Positions 8,655 through 18,130 are shown, numbered from the stretch's first letter. The stretch is 64,000 nt of DNA from G963422445 sp963422445 (GCA_963422445.2 OY729512.2:1054001-1118000), one strand, 5' to 3'. The notes: generated from the sequence alone by a model not told the origin. Numbers and translations are program-made.

Positions 8655-9783
8655 GTCCCTTCGTGCCAGTCTGCTGTCACGGATCGCGCGAGCAGGGCCG
8701 CTGACCTTGGCTGAGTACATGACCGAGACATTGCACCGCCGTTCGGCTGGCTATTATGCTGGCGGTGATCCGTTCGGATCTGCTGGCGACTTCGTGACCG
8801 CCCCCGAAATCTCCCAGATGTTCGGTGAACTGCTCGGCCTGTGGCTGGTCTTGACCTGGCAGCAAGCCGGCCGGCCGGCACCGGCCAGTCTGGTCGAACT
8901 GGGGCCGGGCCGTGGCACCTTGATGACCGACATGCTGCGGGCAATGTCGATTGCACCGGATACTGCCACAGCGTTCGATATTCATCTGGTCGAGATCAAT
9001 CCGGATCTTCGGGCACTTCAAGCCATAGCACTGGCAGACGTTGCACCACAATGGCACGACGATATCTCGACATTGCCGGACGGTCCCTGGTTCGTTGTCG
9101 CGAATGAATTCTTCGACAGCCTGCCAATTCACCAGATCGTGATGACTGACGGCGCATGGCGTGAAAGCCTGGTTGTGGCCGACGTAGCAGGAACCGGTTT
9201 GGCATGGGGGCTCGACCGCGTTTCATCGCCGCTTGCCGCCTTGCTGCCGCCACGGACACGGGCAATTCGCTGCGAGGGTGCGGTTGCCGAGGTTTGCCCT
9301 ACGGCAGTGACGCTGACAACGGCGATCACCGAACGGATCACGGCCTCAGGGGGTGCCATGATTCTGATTGATTACGGCGATCTCAGGGATGGCGCTGGTT
9401 ATACTCTGCAGGCGGTCCGTGCGCATCAACGGGTTGACCCGCTGGCAACACCAGGTCTTGCCGACCTATCTAGCCATGTCGATTTTTCGGCATTGTTGCA
9501 AGCCGCTCGCAGTACCGGTGCCCGGGCGTCGGGGCCGGTCGGCCAGGGGCGTTTCCTGGCTCGGCTTGGAATCCATGACCGTGCCCGGATGCTGGCGCGA
9601 CAAGCGGCCCCGTCCGCCACCCAGGCAATCGATGCGGCACTCTGCCGCTTGATTGCGCCCGCGGAAATGGGCACTTTATTCAAGGTGATTGCGATCACAG
9701 TGCCGACGGTGCCGGTTCCTGCCGGATTTGAGGAAACGGCCGAAGATGCTGAAGGGTCGCGGGAGGGAGTGCAGGAACTGTGA
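8647..9783 (+). CDS. NDUFAF7-type class I SAM-dependent methyltransferase
   Basis: A 378-residue protein of the MidA/NDUFAF7 family; the eukaryotic member methylates an arginine of complex I subunit NDUFS2. Motifs: LTLAEYMTETLH, GDFVTAPEISQMFGELLG, the SAM motif LVELGPGRGTLMTDMLR, and VANEFFDSLPIHQ. The ATG at 8647 sits in the eight-base overlap with lgt, and the stop overlaps the GTG of pgeF, so the three are translationally coupled. A role in respiratory complex assembly is known for the family; its bacterial substrate is not shown by the sequence. Confidence 0.9.
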   Translation: MTESLRASLLSRIARAGPLTLAEYMTETLHRRSAGYYAGGDPFGSAGDFVTAPEISQMFGELLGLWLVLTWQQAGRPAPASLVELGPGRGTLMTDMLRAMSIAPDTATAFDIHLVEINPDLRALQAIALADVAPQWHDDISTLPDGPWFVVANEFFDSLPIHQIVMTDGAWRESLVVADVAGTGLAWGLDRVSSPLAALLPPRTRAIRCEGAVAEVCPTAVTLTTAITERITASGGAMILIDYGDLRDGAGYTLQAVRAHQRVDPLATPGLADLSSHVDFSALLQAARSTGARASGPVGQGRFLARLGIHDRARMLARQAAPSATQAIDAALCRLIAPAEMGTLFKVIAITVPTVPVPAGFEETAEDAEGSREGVQEL

Positions 9784-10544
9784 TCCAGCTGGAGGAACTT
9801 GAGTCCGGGAGTCTGCACCATGCCTTTTTTACGAGGCGAGGCGGTGTCAGCACGGGTTTGTACCATTCCTTGAATTGCGGCAAGGGTTCGGCTGATGACC
9901 CGGCTTCGGTGTGCAAGAACCGGGCGCGGGCCATGGCCGCTCTCGATCTGCCGGCTGACGTCCTGCTTACCTGCCACCAACATCATTCCGCTGAAGTTGC
10001 CGTGATCGACGCTGACACGCTGCCGGCCAGCCCGCCGCAGGTTGACGGTCTCGTCACTACCAGTCCCGCCTTGGCTCTCGGGATCCTGACCGCGGATTGC
10101 GCACCAGTTCTGTTCGCCGACCCGGTTGACCGGGTGGTCGGGGCTGCACATGCCGGCTGGCGCGGTGCCTTTGCTGGTATTGTCGAGGCAACCGTCGAGG
10201 CGATGATCAAGCAAGGGGCTCGCGCCGACAATATCGTCGCCGCGGTTGGCCCGGCGATCGGCCCTGGATCCTACGAGGTCGGTCCGGAATTTCCCCGACC
10301 ATTCCTCAAGCAGGAAAGCAGCAATGCGGCGTTTTTCCGGGCTGGTGCACGTGACGGGCATTTCATGTTCGACCTCGCCGGCTATGTTGCATCCCGGCTT
10401 GCCTGTCTTGGACTCGGTGATGTGCTTTCCATAAAGTCCGATACTTGCGCCGATGACAGCAGCTTTTTCAGCTATCGGCGATCGTGTCTGCGCGGCGAGC
10501 CGGATTACGGACGGATGTTGTCCTGTATTGCTCTGAGAGCCTGA
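9780..10544 (+). CDS. pgeF: Peptidoglycan editing factor PgeF (multicopper-like DUF152)
   Basis: A 254-residue protein of the laccase-domain family, now known in E. coli as a peptidoglycan editing hydrolase that removes misincorporated L-serine from muropeptide precursors. Signature pieces: FFTRRGGVSTG, CHQHHSAEV, TADCAPVLFAD, AAHAGWRGAF and AVGPAIGPGSYEVG. These carry the His and Cys residues that bind zinc. The GTG start overlaps the preceding stop by four bases (GTGA), the usual sign of coupled translation. Length is normal. Confidence 0.92.
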   Translation: MIQLEELESGSLHHAFFTRRGGVSTGLYHSLNCGKGSADDPASVCKNRARAMAALDLPADVLLTCHQHHSAEVAVIDADTLPASPPQVDGLVTTSPALALGILTADCAPVLFADPVDRVVGAAHAGWRGAFAGIVEATVEAMIKQGARADNIVAAVGPAIGPGSYEVGPEFPRPFLKQESSNAAFFRAGARDGHFMFDLAGYVASRLACLGLGDVLSIKSDTCADDSSFFSYRRSCLRGEPDYGRMLSCIALRA

Positions 10545-10548
10545 GCCA

Positions 10549-11700
10549 ATGGCATTGCATTTCACTCGTGACGAGTTTGCGGTCCGTATCGCGGCGACGA
10601 TCGCCGCGATGGAGGTGCGGGGCCTCGACGGCCTATTGTTGTTCAAGCAGGAAAGTATGTACTACCTGACGGGATACGACACGTTCGGATTCTGTTTCTT
10701 CCAGTGCCTGTACCTCGGCAGTGACGGGCGGATGATGCTGTTGACCCGGTCGCCCGACCTGCGTCAGGCTCAAAACACGAGCATCATCGAGGACATCCGG
10801 ATCTGGGTCGACGCTCACAATGTGGACCCCGCGGCAGATCTTTGCAATCATCTGCGTGAATTCGGCTCTGCCGGCAAGACCCTCGGCGTCGAGTATGACA
10901 GCTACGGCTTGACCGCCCGCAACGGGTTTCGGCTGCAGGCGGCGATGGCCGGGGTGTATATATTGGCCGATGCGTCCGACATCGTCTCGACCCTGCGGGC
11001 CGTGAAGAGCGAAGCCGAACTCGTCTATGTTCGCCGCGCCGCTGCGCTTGCCGACGCTGCGCTTGCCGAAGCCAATCGTCTGGCCGGCCCAGGTGCCGAT
11101 GAAGGCAATATTCTGGCTGCCATGCAGGGAGCGGTGTTTCGCGGTGGCGGCGATTATCCGGGAAACGAGTTCATTATCGGATCCGGTTCGGATGCCCTTC
11201 TGTGCCGGTATTTCACTGGGCGTCGCCGGCTCGGCCGGCAAGATCAGATGACGCTCGAATTTGCCGGAGCCTACCGGCATTATCATGCCTGCCTGATGCG
11301 TACCATCGTCATCGGGGATGCCTCATCGGCACAGCGAGACATGCATGAGGCTGGGCTCGAGGCCCTTGAGGCCTGCCGGACCGCCCTGCAGCCGGGCCGC
11401 CCGGTCGGGGAGGTCTTCGACGCTCATGCCTCCGTCATGGACCGGCGCGGCTATCGGCATGCCAGGATGAACGCCTGTGGCTATTCCCTCGGTGCCGTTT
11501 TCGCGCCGTTATGGATGGACACGCCGATGTTTTATCACGGCAATCCGGTCATTGCCGTGCCCGGGATGGTATTCTTTCTGCACATGATCCTGATGGACAG
11601 CGATGCCGGTCTTGCCATGTGCCCCGGTGAGACCGTTCTGGTCACCGATAGCGGCAGTGAGCGCTTGTCAGGATCCACACTCGACCTGATGGTCCGATAG
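10549..11700 (+). CDS. M24-fold protein (creatinase/Xaa-Pro peptidase-like) without metal ligands
   Basis: A 383-residue protein with a creatinase N-terminal domain (about 1-150, with MYYLTGYDTFGF) and a pita-bread domain. The five metal ligands of M24 peptidases are missing: LEFAGAYRHYHACLMRT stands where two Asp would be, NACGYSLGAVF where the His region would be, VFFLHMILMDSD in place of the first Glu segment and GETVLVTDSG in place of the last. This is the situation in metal-free creatinase, so it may be a hydrolase of a small amidine or amide rather than a peptidase. It starts four bases after pgeF. Confidence 0.8.
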   Translation: MALHFTRDEFAVRIAATIAAMEVRGLDGLLLFKQESMYYLTGYDTFGFCFFQCLYLGSDGRMMLLTRSPDLRQAQNTSIIEDIRIWVDAHNVDPAADLCNHLREFGSAGKTLGVEYDSYGLTARNGFRLQAAMAGVYILADASDIVSTLRAVKSEAELVYVRRAAALADAALAEANRLAGPGADEGNILAAMQGAVFRGGGDYPGNEFIIGSGSDALLCRYFTGRRRLGRQDQMTLEFAGAYRHYHACLMRTIVIGDASSAQRDMHEAGLEALEACRTALQPGRPVGEVFDAHASVMDRRGYRHARMNACGYSLGAVFAPLWMDTPMFYHGNPVIAVPGMVFFLHMILMDSDAGLAMCPGETVLVTDSGSERLSGSTLDLMVR

Positions 11701-11766
11701 ACGGTCCGTAGCCGTGCCACATCTTCACATCTTCACCATCGTACTTTTGTGCGGCATGGTCGCAAC

Positions 11767-12636
11767 ATGCGTTTTCGTCTGATCTGCATGGCGGCCCTGA
11801 CGGCATTGCTCACCAGTGCCTGTGGTCCCGTGCCGAAACCGTTCCAGGCACCGGAATTCGCCAAGGTCCACAATCCTCACCTGCTCCCGCCCGACGCCAG
11901 CGGCGTCGTTGTTGGACGTATTCAGGGACCGGTCGCATGGGTGGGTGGCGAACTTGCCGGCGCAGTCGCGGCGGCGTTGCGCGATCGTGGGGTTCTCGCC
12001 GGGGCGGTGGCGTCGAACCGGCACTCCCTGCTGCTGTCGGCCGAAGGCTACCGGCAAACCGGTACCGGGCCGGCTGAACTGGTGATTGCATGGGTGCTTT
12101 CCCGACCTGACGGCATCGTGATGCGAACCCGTGAAACCCGTTTCGTGCCGCCACCGGCATTCTGGGATACTCCGACGCCAACATTGTTTCGCGGCGTTGC
12201 CCGGGAGATCGCTGTACGGGTCGTCGACTGGATTGTCGTCGACGGCGAGCCGCTGCGAATCGCAATCACGACCGTCGAGGGTGCGCCGGGTAACGGCGAT
12301 GCCGTGTTCAGACGAGCTGTTACGGCGGCTTTGCGGGAGCATCGGATCGATACAGCACCGATAGAGACAGCGACGCTTATGGTGCTGCCGAATATCACGG
12401 TCACTTCGGTAGACCCGGATCGGGAACGGATACAGATGCGCTGGACCGTGATTGCACCGGACGGTACGGAGATCGGCCGAGTGGATCAGGAGAACACGCT
12501 TGCGGCCGGCCGGCTTGACGGCGATTGGGGATCTGTCGCTCAGGCGATTGTCGATGCTGTCGTGCCTGACATTGTCCGTCTGGTACGAATTTATCGGGCG
12601 GTTTTGGCTGGACGCCGGCAACCTCCGCCGCAATAG
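11767..12636 (+). CDS. Putative lipoprotein of unknown function
   Basis: The N-terminus MRFRLICMAALTALLTSAC is a lipoprotein signal with a lipobox (LTSAC) ending at the lipidated cysteine. The mature part of about 270 residues is rich in beta-type sequence and has no family I can name. A start at 11749 (MRHGRN) is also possible but ATG 11767 gives the better signal peptide. It lies on the same strand between the M24 protein and prs. Confidence 0.72.
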   Translation: MRFRLICMAALTALLTSACGPVPKPFQAPEFAKVHNPHLLPPDASGVVVGRIQGPVAWVGGELAGAVAAALRDRGVLAGAVASNRHSLLLSAEGYRQTGTGPAELVIAWVLSRPDGIVMRTRETRFVPPPAFWDTPTPTLFRGVAREIAVRVVDWIVVDGEPLRIAITTVEGAPGNGDAVFRRAVTAALREHRIDTAPIETATLMVLPNITVTSVDPDRERIQMRWTVIAPDGTEIGRVDQENTLAAGRLDGDWGSVAQAIVDAVVPDIVRLVRIYRAVLAGRRQPPPQ

Positions 12637-12745
12637 GGCTTGTGCGGCGCAAGGCATTGTTGTTAGAGTAAGCTGCTCTGCGGCAGCGAAAAGATTGCCT
12701 GGTCCGGTTCCCGCAGTTTTCTCTCAGACTTGGACGAATTGGCGC

Positions 12746-13708
12746 ATGTCGAAGAAGATCCTTGCCTGCAACAGCAATCGTCCACTTGCCGAAGCCATCT
12801 CCGCCTACATGAATCTCCCGCTGACCAAGGCGGATGTTCGCAGGTTTTCGGATATGGAAGTGTTCGTGGAGATTCAGGAGAATGTCCGCGGCGAGGATGT
12901 CTTTGTCCTGCAATCGATCTCCTATCCGGCCAATGACAACCTGATGGAGTTGCTGGTTGCTCTGGACGCGCTTAAACGGGGTTCGGCGCGCCGCATCACG
13001 GCCGTGGTGCCGTATTACGGTTATGCCCGACAGGATCGCAAGTCCGGTCCCCGGACTCCGATCTCGGCCAAACTGGTCGCCAATCTGATTACGGTTGCAG
13101 GGGCCGACCGGGTTCTCACGCTTGACCTACATGCAGGGCAAATTCAGGGCTTTTTTGATATCCCGACTGACAACCTGTTTGCGGCCCCAGTTTTTCAGGC
13201 TGATATCCGGGCGCGTTATGGCGACCAACCGCTGGTCATCGTCTCGCCCGATGTCGGTGGTGTGATTCGGGCGCGCGCACTTGCCCGCAGCCTTGATGCC
13301 GATCTTGTGATCATCGACAAACGGCGTGAACAGGCCGGAATTTCTGAAGTGATGAACATTATTGGCGAAGTCGGAGACCGGCATTGCATCATGGTCGACG
13401 ATATCGTCGATTCTGGAGGGACCCTCTGCAATGCGGCGGAAGCCCTGATGTCGGCTGGTGGTTTGTCGGTATCCGCCTATGTCAGCCATGGCGTTCTGTC
13501 TGGCGGCGCGGTGGCCCGGGTGACGGCATCGCCGCTGACCGAATTGGTCATCACTGACAGTATCCAAGCCACTGAGGCCATGACGGCGGCGCCGAACATT
13601 CGTCAGATCAGCATTGCGCCATTGCTGGGCGAGGCAATTACCCGAATAGCCGAGGCACGCTCGGTATCGAGTTTGTTCAACTACGCGGCCTCACCAGGCA
13701 CCCCGTAA
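12746..13708 (+). CDS. prs: Ribose-phosphate pyrophosphokinase
   Basis: A 320-residue cytosolic enzyme making PRPP from ribose 5-phosphate and ATP for nucleotide, histidine and tryptophan synthesis. Visible motifs: KILACNSNRPLAEAI, YYGYARQDRK near residue 92, the flexible loop RTPISAKLVA, LDLHAGQIQGFFDIP, and the PRPP site VDDIVDSGGT. The ATG at 12746 gives the standard N-terminus; a longer frame upstream has no family match. rplY and pth follow, a common order in this group. Confidence 0.95.
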   Translation: MSKKILACNSNRPLAEAISAYMNLPLTKADVRRFSDMEVFVEIQENVRGEDVFVLQSISYPANDNLMELLVALDALKRGSARRITAVVPYYGYARQDRKSGPRTPISAKLVANLITVAGADRVLTLDLHAGQIQGFFDIPTDNLFAAPVFQADIRARYGDQPLVIVSPDVGGVIRARALARSLDADLVIIDKRREQAGISEVMNIIGEVGDRHCIMVDDIVDSGGTLCNAAEALMSAGGLSVSAYVSHGVLSGGAVARVTASPLTELVITDSIQATEAMTAAPNIRQISIAPLLGEAITRIAEARSVSSLFNYAASPGTP

Positions 13709-13849
13709 TTGACCGGTGACAATCGGGACTGGAACCCGGACACAAAAGCTACTAAAACCTGCCGTCATCCGCGCTGGGACGAAGACGAAACAGCACCCTT
13801 GGAAGTTGACTTGGCCGCGGCGCAACAAGTTCAATCGGGAGAGCACGTG

Positions 13850-14506
13850 ATGACCGATATCACGGTAATGACTGCGACGACGCGCGACAGGGTCGGAAAG
13901 GGATCTGCCCGCGCCGCGCGTCGTGGAGGCCGCGTTCCGGCAGTTATCTACGGCGACAGGAAGCCGCCGGTTGCGATCACCGTCGACAGCAAGGATCTGG
14001 TGCAGCATCTCAATACTGGCGGATTCTTCAATACACTGTTCGAAATCGGGATTGACGGTATGACGACCCGGGTCTTGCCGCGTGATGTACAGACCCATCC
14101 GGTTACCGATATTCCGGAACATGTCGATTTCCTGCGGGTCGCCGCAGACACGTTGGTGACCGTTGAAGTGCCGGTTGCATTCGTCAACGAAGAGGACTGT
14201 CCAGGGCTTCGCGCTGGCGGTGTGCTCAATGTGGTGCGCTACAGCATTGAAGTGTCGTGCCGGCCGGACCGGATACCGGCTACAATCGATGTCGATCTCG
14301 GTGCTGCGGAACTCGGGGACAGTCTGCATATCAGTGCCGTGAATTTGCCGGACGGGGTTACACCCGCGATCATAGATCGCGATTTCACCATCGTGACGAT
14401 CGCGGCACCGACAGTGGTCGCAGCGGAAGCAGCCGAGGCGGGCGCTGCGGACGAGGATCAGGACGAAACCGATGCCTCGGCCGAGGACGCGGCAAGCCAG
14501 GGCTGA
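13850..14506 (+). CDS. rplY: 50S ribosomal protein L25/general stress protein Ctc
   Basis: A 218-residue two-domain L25 (TL5/CTC type) that binds 5S rRNA. The N-terminal RNA-binding domain shows GKGSARAARRGGRVPAVIYG. The C-terminal beta domain has VEVPVAFVNEEDCPGLRAGG and LGDSLHISAVNLPDGV, followed by an acidic low-complexity tail (DEDQDETDASAED) usual in alphaproteobacteria. GGGAG lies about ten bases before ATG 13850. The 141 bases after prs carry no gene. Confidence 0.93.
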   Translation: MTDITVMTATTRDRVGKGSARAARRGGRVPAVIYGDRKPPVAITVDSKDLVQHLNTGGFFNTLFEIGIDGMTTRVLPRDVQTHPVTDIPEHVDFLRVAADTLVTVEVPVAFVNEEDCPGLRAGGVLNVVRYSIEVSCRPDRIPATIDVDLGAAELGDSLHISAVNLPDGVTPAIIDRDFTIVTIAAPTVVAAEAAEAGAADEDQDETDASAEDAASQG

Positions 14507-14535
14507 ACGGTTGGGAACCAGCCCGGGGTCAAGTC

Positions 14536-15174
14536 ATGTTCCTGTTTGTCGGCCTCGGAAACCCGGGTCCTCGTTATCAGGGCCACCGTCATAATATCGG
14601 TTTCATGGTCGCTGACGCGATTGCGAACCGGTATCGCTTCGAGCCGTTCCGGTCACGATTTCAAGGGCTTGTCAGCCAGGGTGTGATTGCCGGACGACCG
14701 GTCCGGCTGCTGAAACCGATGAGCTACATGAATGAATCGGGACGTTCGGTCGGCCACCTCTTGCGCTACTTCCATCTCCGTACTGCCCATGCCTATGTCT
14801 TTTACGACGATATCGACCTCAAGCCGGGCCGGTGCCGGGTCAAGATCGGCGGCGGCGCGGGCGGCCACAACGGATTGCGCAGTCTCGATGCGTATATCGG
14901 GAAGGACTATTGGCGGGTGCGTCTCGGAATAGGTCATCCCGGTCACCGTGACCGCGTCCATGACTATGTTCTCGAGGATTTCGCCGTTGCCGAACGCCGC
15001 TCCTGGCTGACGGCCCTGATCGACGCGGTGGCGGCCGAAGCCGGTTTGCTGGTTGGGGGTGAGGAGGATGCGTTCATGAGCCGGGTCGCCCAAGCCGTGT
15101 TCCCGCCACCATCGAAGCCCCTGCGACCGCAACGAGGCGGCGCAACCCCGGACGCAGCGGAACCGGACTGTTAA
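14536..15174 (+). CDS. pth: Peptidyl-tRNA hydrolase
   Basis: A 212-residue enzyme that frees tRNA from dropped-off peptidyl-tRNA. Motifs are complete: FVGLGNPGPRYQGHRHNIGF with the catalytic His, KPMSYMNESGRSV, YDDIDLKPG and GGGAGGHNGLRS. The N-terminus is set by ATG 14536, right at the first beta strand as usual. The C-terminal extension is short and proline/arginine rich. It sits 29 bases after rplY and four bases before ychF. Confidence 0.95.
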   Translation: MFLFVGLGNPGPRYQGHRHNIGFMVADAIANRYRFEPFRSRFQGLVSQGVIAGRPVRLLKPMSYMNESGRSVGHLLRYFHLRTAHAYVFYDDIDLKPGRCRVKIGGGAGGHNGLRSLDAYIGKDYWRVRLGIGHPGHRDRVHDYVLEDFAVAERRSWLTALIDAVAAEAGLLVGGEEDAFMSRVAQAVFPPPSKPLRPQRGGATPDAAEPDC

Positions 15175-15178
15175 GGCG

Positions 15179-16279
15179 ATGGGTTTCAATTGTGGCATCG
15201 TCGGTTTGCCCAATGTCGGCAAATCGACCCTGTTCAACGCGCTCACCGCGGCAGCGGCAGTGGCCGCGAACTATCCGTTCTGTACAATTGAGCCCAATGC
15301 CGGGCGGGTCGCGGTCCCGGACCCGCGGCTGGAACTACTTGCCCGGCTCGCCGGGTCGGCAAGGATCTTGCCGACCTATCTTGAATTCATCGATATCGCG
15401 GGTCTTGTGCGTGGCGCGAGTGAGGGTGAGGGGCTCGGCAACCAGTTTCTCGCCAATATCCGGGAAACCGATGCAATCCTGCATGTTCTGCGCTGTTTTG
15501 ATGACAGCGGCGTGACCCATGTTGACGGCGCCGTCGATCCACTGCGCGACGCCGAAACGGTCGAAACGGAACTGATGCTTTCCGACCTCGAGAGCCTGGA
15601 ACGCCAGATTCCGGCCTTGGAGAAGCAGCTGCGCGGCGGTGACCGGACTGTGGCTGTCCGGCATGCAGTGGCACGCCGTCTCTGTGACGCCCTTGGCGCC
15701 GGCCGCCCGGCCCGGATGGTTTCCGGCTGGAGCAGTGTCGAGACGCCGCATGTCCGCAGTTTCAACATGCTGTCTGCCAAGCCGGTGCTCTATGTTTGCA
15801 ATGTCCCGGAAGACTGCGCTGTCGGCGGCAATGCCTACAGCGCGGCGGTGGCTCGCAAGACCGAAGCTCAGGGCGCGGACAGCATCGTGATTTCGGCGGC
15901 GATCGAGGCCGAGATCGTACGCCTCGAAACTCCGGAGGAACGGCGAGATTTCCTGCAGGAGATCGGACTTGAGGAGGCTGGGCTTGACCGGCTGATCCGT
16001 GCCGGTTACCAGTTGCTCGATCTTCTGACGTTCTTCACCGCGGGACCGAAGGAGACCCGGGCCTGGACGATTCCGGCCGGTGCGAGCGCCTTCCAGGCCG
16101 CGGGACGTATCCACAGCGATTTCCAGCGCGGCTTCATTCGTTGCGAAACCATCACCTGCGCGGATTACGTCCAACTCGGGGGTGAACAGGCGGCCCGCGA
16201 GGCCGGGCGGATGCGCTCTGAAGGCTCTGACTACGTTGTGCGGGATGGCGATGTCCTGTTGTTTCGCTTCAATGTCTGA
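15179..16279 (+). CDS. ychF: Redox-regulated ATPase YchF (OLA1 family)
   Basis: A 366-residue Obg-related P-loop protein that prefers ATP and associates with ribosomes. It shows the Walker A GLPNVGKSTLFNAL, the switch region EFIDIAGLVRGASEGEGLGN, a NMLSAKPVLYVCN segment in place of the GTP-specific NKxD, a coiled-coil helical domain (about 125-200) and the C-terminal TGS domain with FFTAGPKETRAWTI and HSDFQRGFIRCE. It ends the prs-rplY-pth-ychF group; ISa copy A is inserted about 50 bases downstream. Confidence 0.96.
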   Translation: MGFNCGIVGLPNVGKSTLFNALTAAAAVAANYPFCTIEPNAGRVAVPDPRLELLARLAGSARILPTYLEFIDIAGLVRGASEGEGLGNQFLANIRETDAILHVLRCFDDSGVTHVDGAVDPLRDAETVETELMLSDLESLERQIPALEKQLRGGDRTVAVRHAVARRLCDALGAGRPARMVSGWSSVETPHVRSFNMLSAKPVLYVCNVPEDCAVGGNAYSAAVARKTEAQGADSIVISAAIEAEIVRLETPEERRDFLQEIGLEEAGLDRLIRAGYQLLDLLTFFTAGPKETRAWTIPAGASAFQAAGRIHSDFQRGFIRCETITCADYVQLGGEQAAREAGRMRSEGSDYVVRDGDVLLFRFNV

Positions 16280-16550
16280 TACCCCGATGCCTGGGCGCTG
16301 AGATTTGGCGCGCCAGAACGGTTGCCGACGGAACCTCTTGCAAAATTCCTGTACCCAGGGTCCGGTGAGCCCGGATCGGTCGGTTGCTTCCGGTCACCTC
16401 TGCACCTGGAGGTCGGAATCCACGGATTCGCGGTGTCTCATCAGAGATGATGAGACCAAACAGGGACCTTTGTGGACATCGGGACACGCCTCTCCGGGCC
16501 CCTCTCTTCGAGAGGGCTGTGAAGGGTCGGCATGCGTTGTCGGAGCCGCG

Positions 16551-17684
16551 CTATGGGACGGCAAGACGTATCAACGGGTCAGCCGCCAGGGCCAGGATGC
16601 CGACCATGAGATGGCAGGCGACCCTGGAATGTCCACGGACGCGGACATGGCGCCCGCCACACTCATCCTTGAGGCGGGCGTTGGTCCTCTCGACACCGGA
16701 CCGGATCCGGACCCGCACGGTCTCGGGATCGACATGGCCTATTGCACGCCGGGCCCGGGCCTCCCGGTCTCGCTCCTCCTTGAGGTCCTTGTCCCGGCGC
16801 GGATTGACATCGATGATCGGCACATGGCCAAGCCGTTCGCTCATCTGGTAGATCTCCCTGGCATCATAGGCCGCGTCCATGAGATCGTAGAGATTGGTCA
16901 CACGCCCGGCGGTCATCATCGCCAGCGGGATCGCGACCTGGCTGTCATGGACGGATGCCGAGGTGAGAACGGTCCTCAGCGGCACCCCGCAGTCTGCTGT
17001 GTCGATGCTTGTCACCGCACCAGGCCTCCAGGACCCCCTGGCAGTCTTCTTTGCCCCGTGATCGCAGACCTTCGGCAGCGCGTCGAGCCTCTCATCGAGA
17101 TCCATCCCGTTCGCTTGCCGTTCGAGACGCCCAGGCTCCTTCGTCCTCTCCGCGCCCTTGCGGGGCCGGCCGCGCTTGCGGTTCGGTGTCCTGGCCTTCG
17201 GCGTCGGGGCCGGCGTCTCCCGGGCCTCGATGGCCGTCGGGTCCCTCGACACGTGGCCGATGAGCGCATCGCCCAGTGTCTCTGCAACCAGAGCCGCGTG
17301 CATCCTCTCCGGAAGACGGGACTGCGAAAATTCGGCAAACGCCCGCGAAAACGTCGCTTCACTCGGGATCTCCGCGACACGCGACCAGCCGCACAGCCGG
17401 CGCAACGTCGGGTCCACCTTGAGCCTGTCGATCAGGTGGCGGGTCGTCGGCAGATCCCATACTGCCTTGGCGATGAAGCCACGGGCCAGCGCCTGGCGAT
17501 CCTCCCGGGGCCGACCCGGACCGGTCCACACCTCATCGACGAAGCCCTCCACCTTGACGAGATCGAGAGCTGTCACGAAGCGCTTGTGCGTCTCGAGGAG
17601 AGGACCGACCGCTTCGGCCAACGCAGGGAAAAGGTCCCCTTGAAATCGGTGCCGGATATCGGATAGGGTCGAGCCAAGGGTCAT
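16551..17684 (-). CDS. ISa transposase, copy A (IS5/IS1182-like DDE)
   Basis: A 377-residue transposase. The N-terminal part (TLSDIRHRFQGDLFPALAE to REDRQALARGFIAKAVW) resembles DUF772-type transposases. Catalytic region: RDPTAIEARETP with Asp, MDAAYDAREIYQMSERLGH with Asp, and GVERTNARLKDECGGRHVR with Glu. Relative to copy C there is a 6-base net deletion around 17005-17045, so WRGYKLHIDTADCG is replaced by GAVTSIDTADCG while the frame stays open. Activity is therefore uncertain. AGGTGG precedes ATG 17684, where the other copies have GAGGAGG. Confidence 0.8.
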   Translation of the reverse strand: MTLGSTLSDIRHRFQGDLFPALAEAVGPLLETHKRFVTALDLVKVEGFVDEVWTGPGRPREDRQALARGFIAKAVWDLPTTRHLIDRLKVDPTLRRLCGWSRVAEIPSEATFSRAFAEFSQSRLPERMHAALVAETLGDALIGHVSRDPTAIEARETPAPTPKARTPNRKRGRPRKGAERTKEPGRLERQANGMDLDERLDALPKVCDHGAKKTARGSWRPGAVTSIDTADCGVPLRTVLTSASVHDSQVAIPLAMMTAGRVTNLYDLMDAAYDAREIYQMSERLGHVPIIDVNPRRDKDLKEERDREARARRAIGHVDPETVRVRIRSGVERTNARLKDECGGRHVRVRGHSRVACHLMVGILALAADPLIRLAVP

Positions 17685-17718
17685 CGGGGTCACCACCTCG
17701 GTATCTTGTTATTGTGGA

Positions 17719-17829
17719 ACCGCTTATGCACGTGGCTCCGGTGAAAGGCACATGTAGCGTTTGGCGTGCCGGGAATAGTCGACATCGGGGGCAACATCGT
17801 GTGCCACCGGAGCCACGTGCATAAGCGCT
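17719..17829. mobile_element. MITE-like element, copy 2 (111 bp)
   Basis: Over 90% identical to the copy at 301-410, with the same long inverted ends (one end has one mismatch near its tip). It is inserted into the upstream region of ISa copy A. The flanks ATTGTGGA and ATTGTGAA are an 8-bp duplication with one difference. Undisrupted ISa copy D reads ATTGTAGAAACAC at this place, which shows the empty site. Confidence 0.88.
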
Positions 17830-17923
17830 ATTGTGAAAACACAACATACCACGGGGTGCCCCCGAAACCCAGGCCCTCGACAAGGCAAAAAACCGGTCGG
17901 GCCGGTAATTTTGCAAGAAGCTC

Positions 17924-18130
17924 CACGGAAAACCGCGGGTGAAGATGTCTTCTTCTGTTCCGGTATTGACGTGCTGGTATTCGGATCCCTCAAAGCTTTC
18001 AAACTTGAGAACATCTTGCCGAGCGCAATATCGGGCATCAAATTCGCCGGCAGGGTATATCCATGATTTTCGAGGGGCGCCAGCAGCCGCAAGAACATCT
18101 GGTTCAGCATCGAAAAGTGCGTGACCGGAA
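17924..18130. other. Unassigned stretch between ISa and an IS3 remnant
   Basis: The minus strand can be read as NQMFLRLLAPLENHGYTLPA and LMPDIALGKMFSSLKALR in one frame, which looks like former coding sequence, but I do not recognise it and it has no start. Confidence 0.35.

Larger units (their letters stand above)
16331..17923. mobile_element. ISa copy A (DDE insertion sequence) with MITE inside
   Basis: The ends read GAACCTCTTGCAAAATT and, on the other strand, GAGCTTCTTGCAAAATT, the same as in the other three copies. The flanking tetramers are GACG and CACG, an imperfect duplication. About 220 bases downstream of the transposase hold two strong hairpins. The MITE copy 2 is inserted between the transposase and the outer end. 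Confidence 0.85.

Noticed and set aside
17953..18130. Possible coding remnant of a DNA-binding or phage-type protein
   Set aside because: The readable residues do not match a family I can name and there is no start or stop context.
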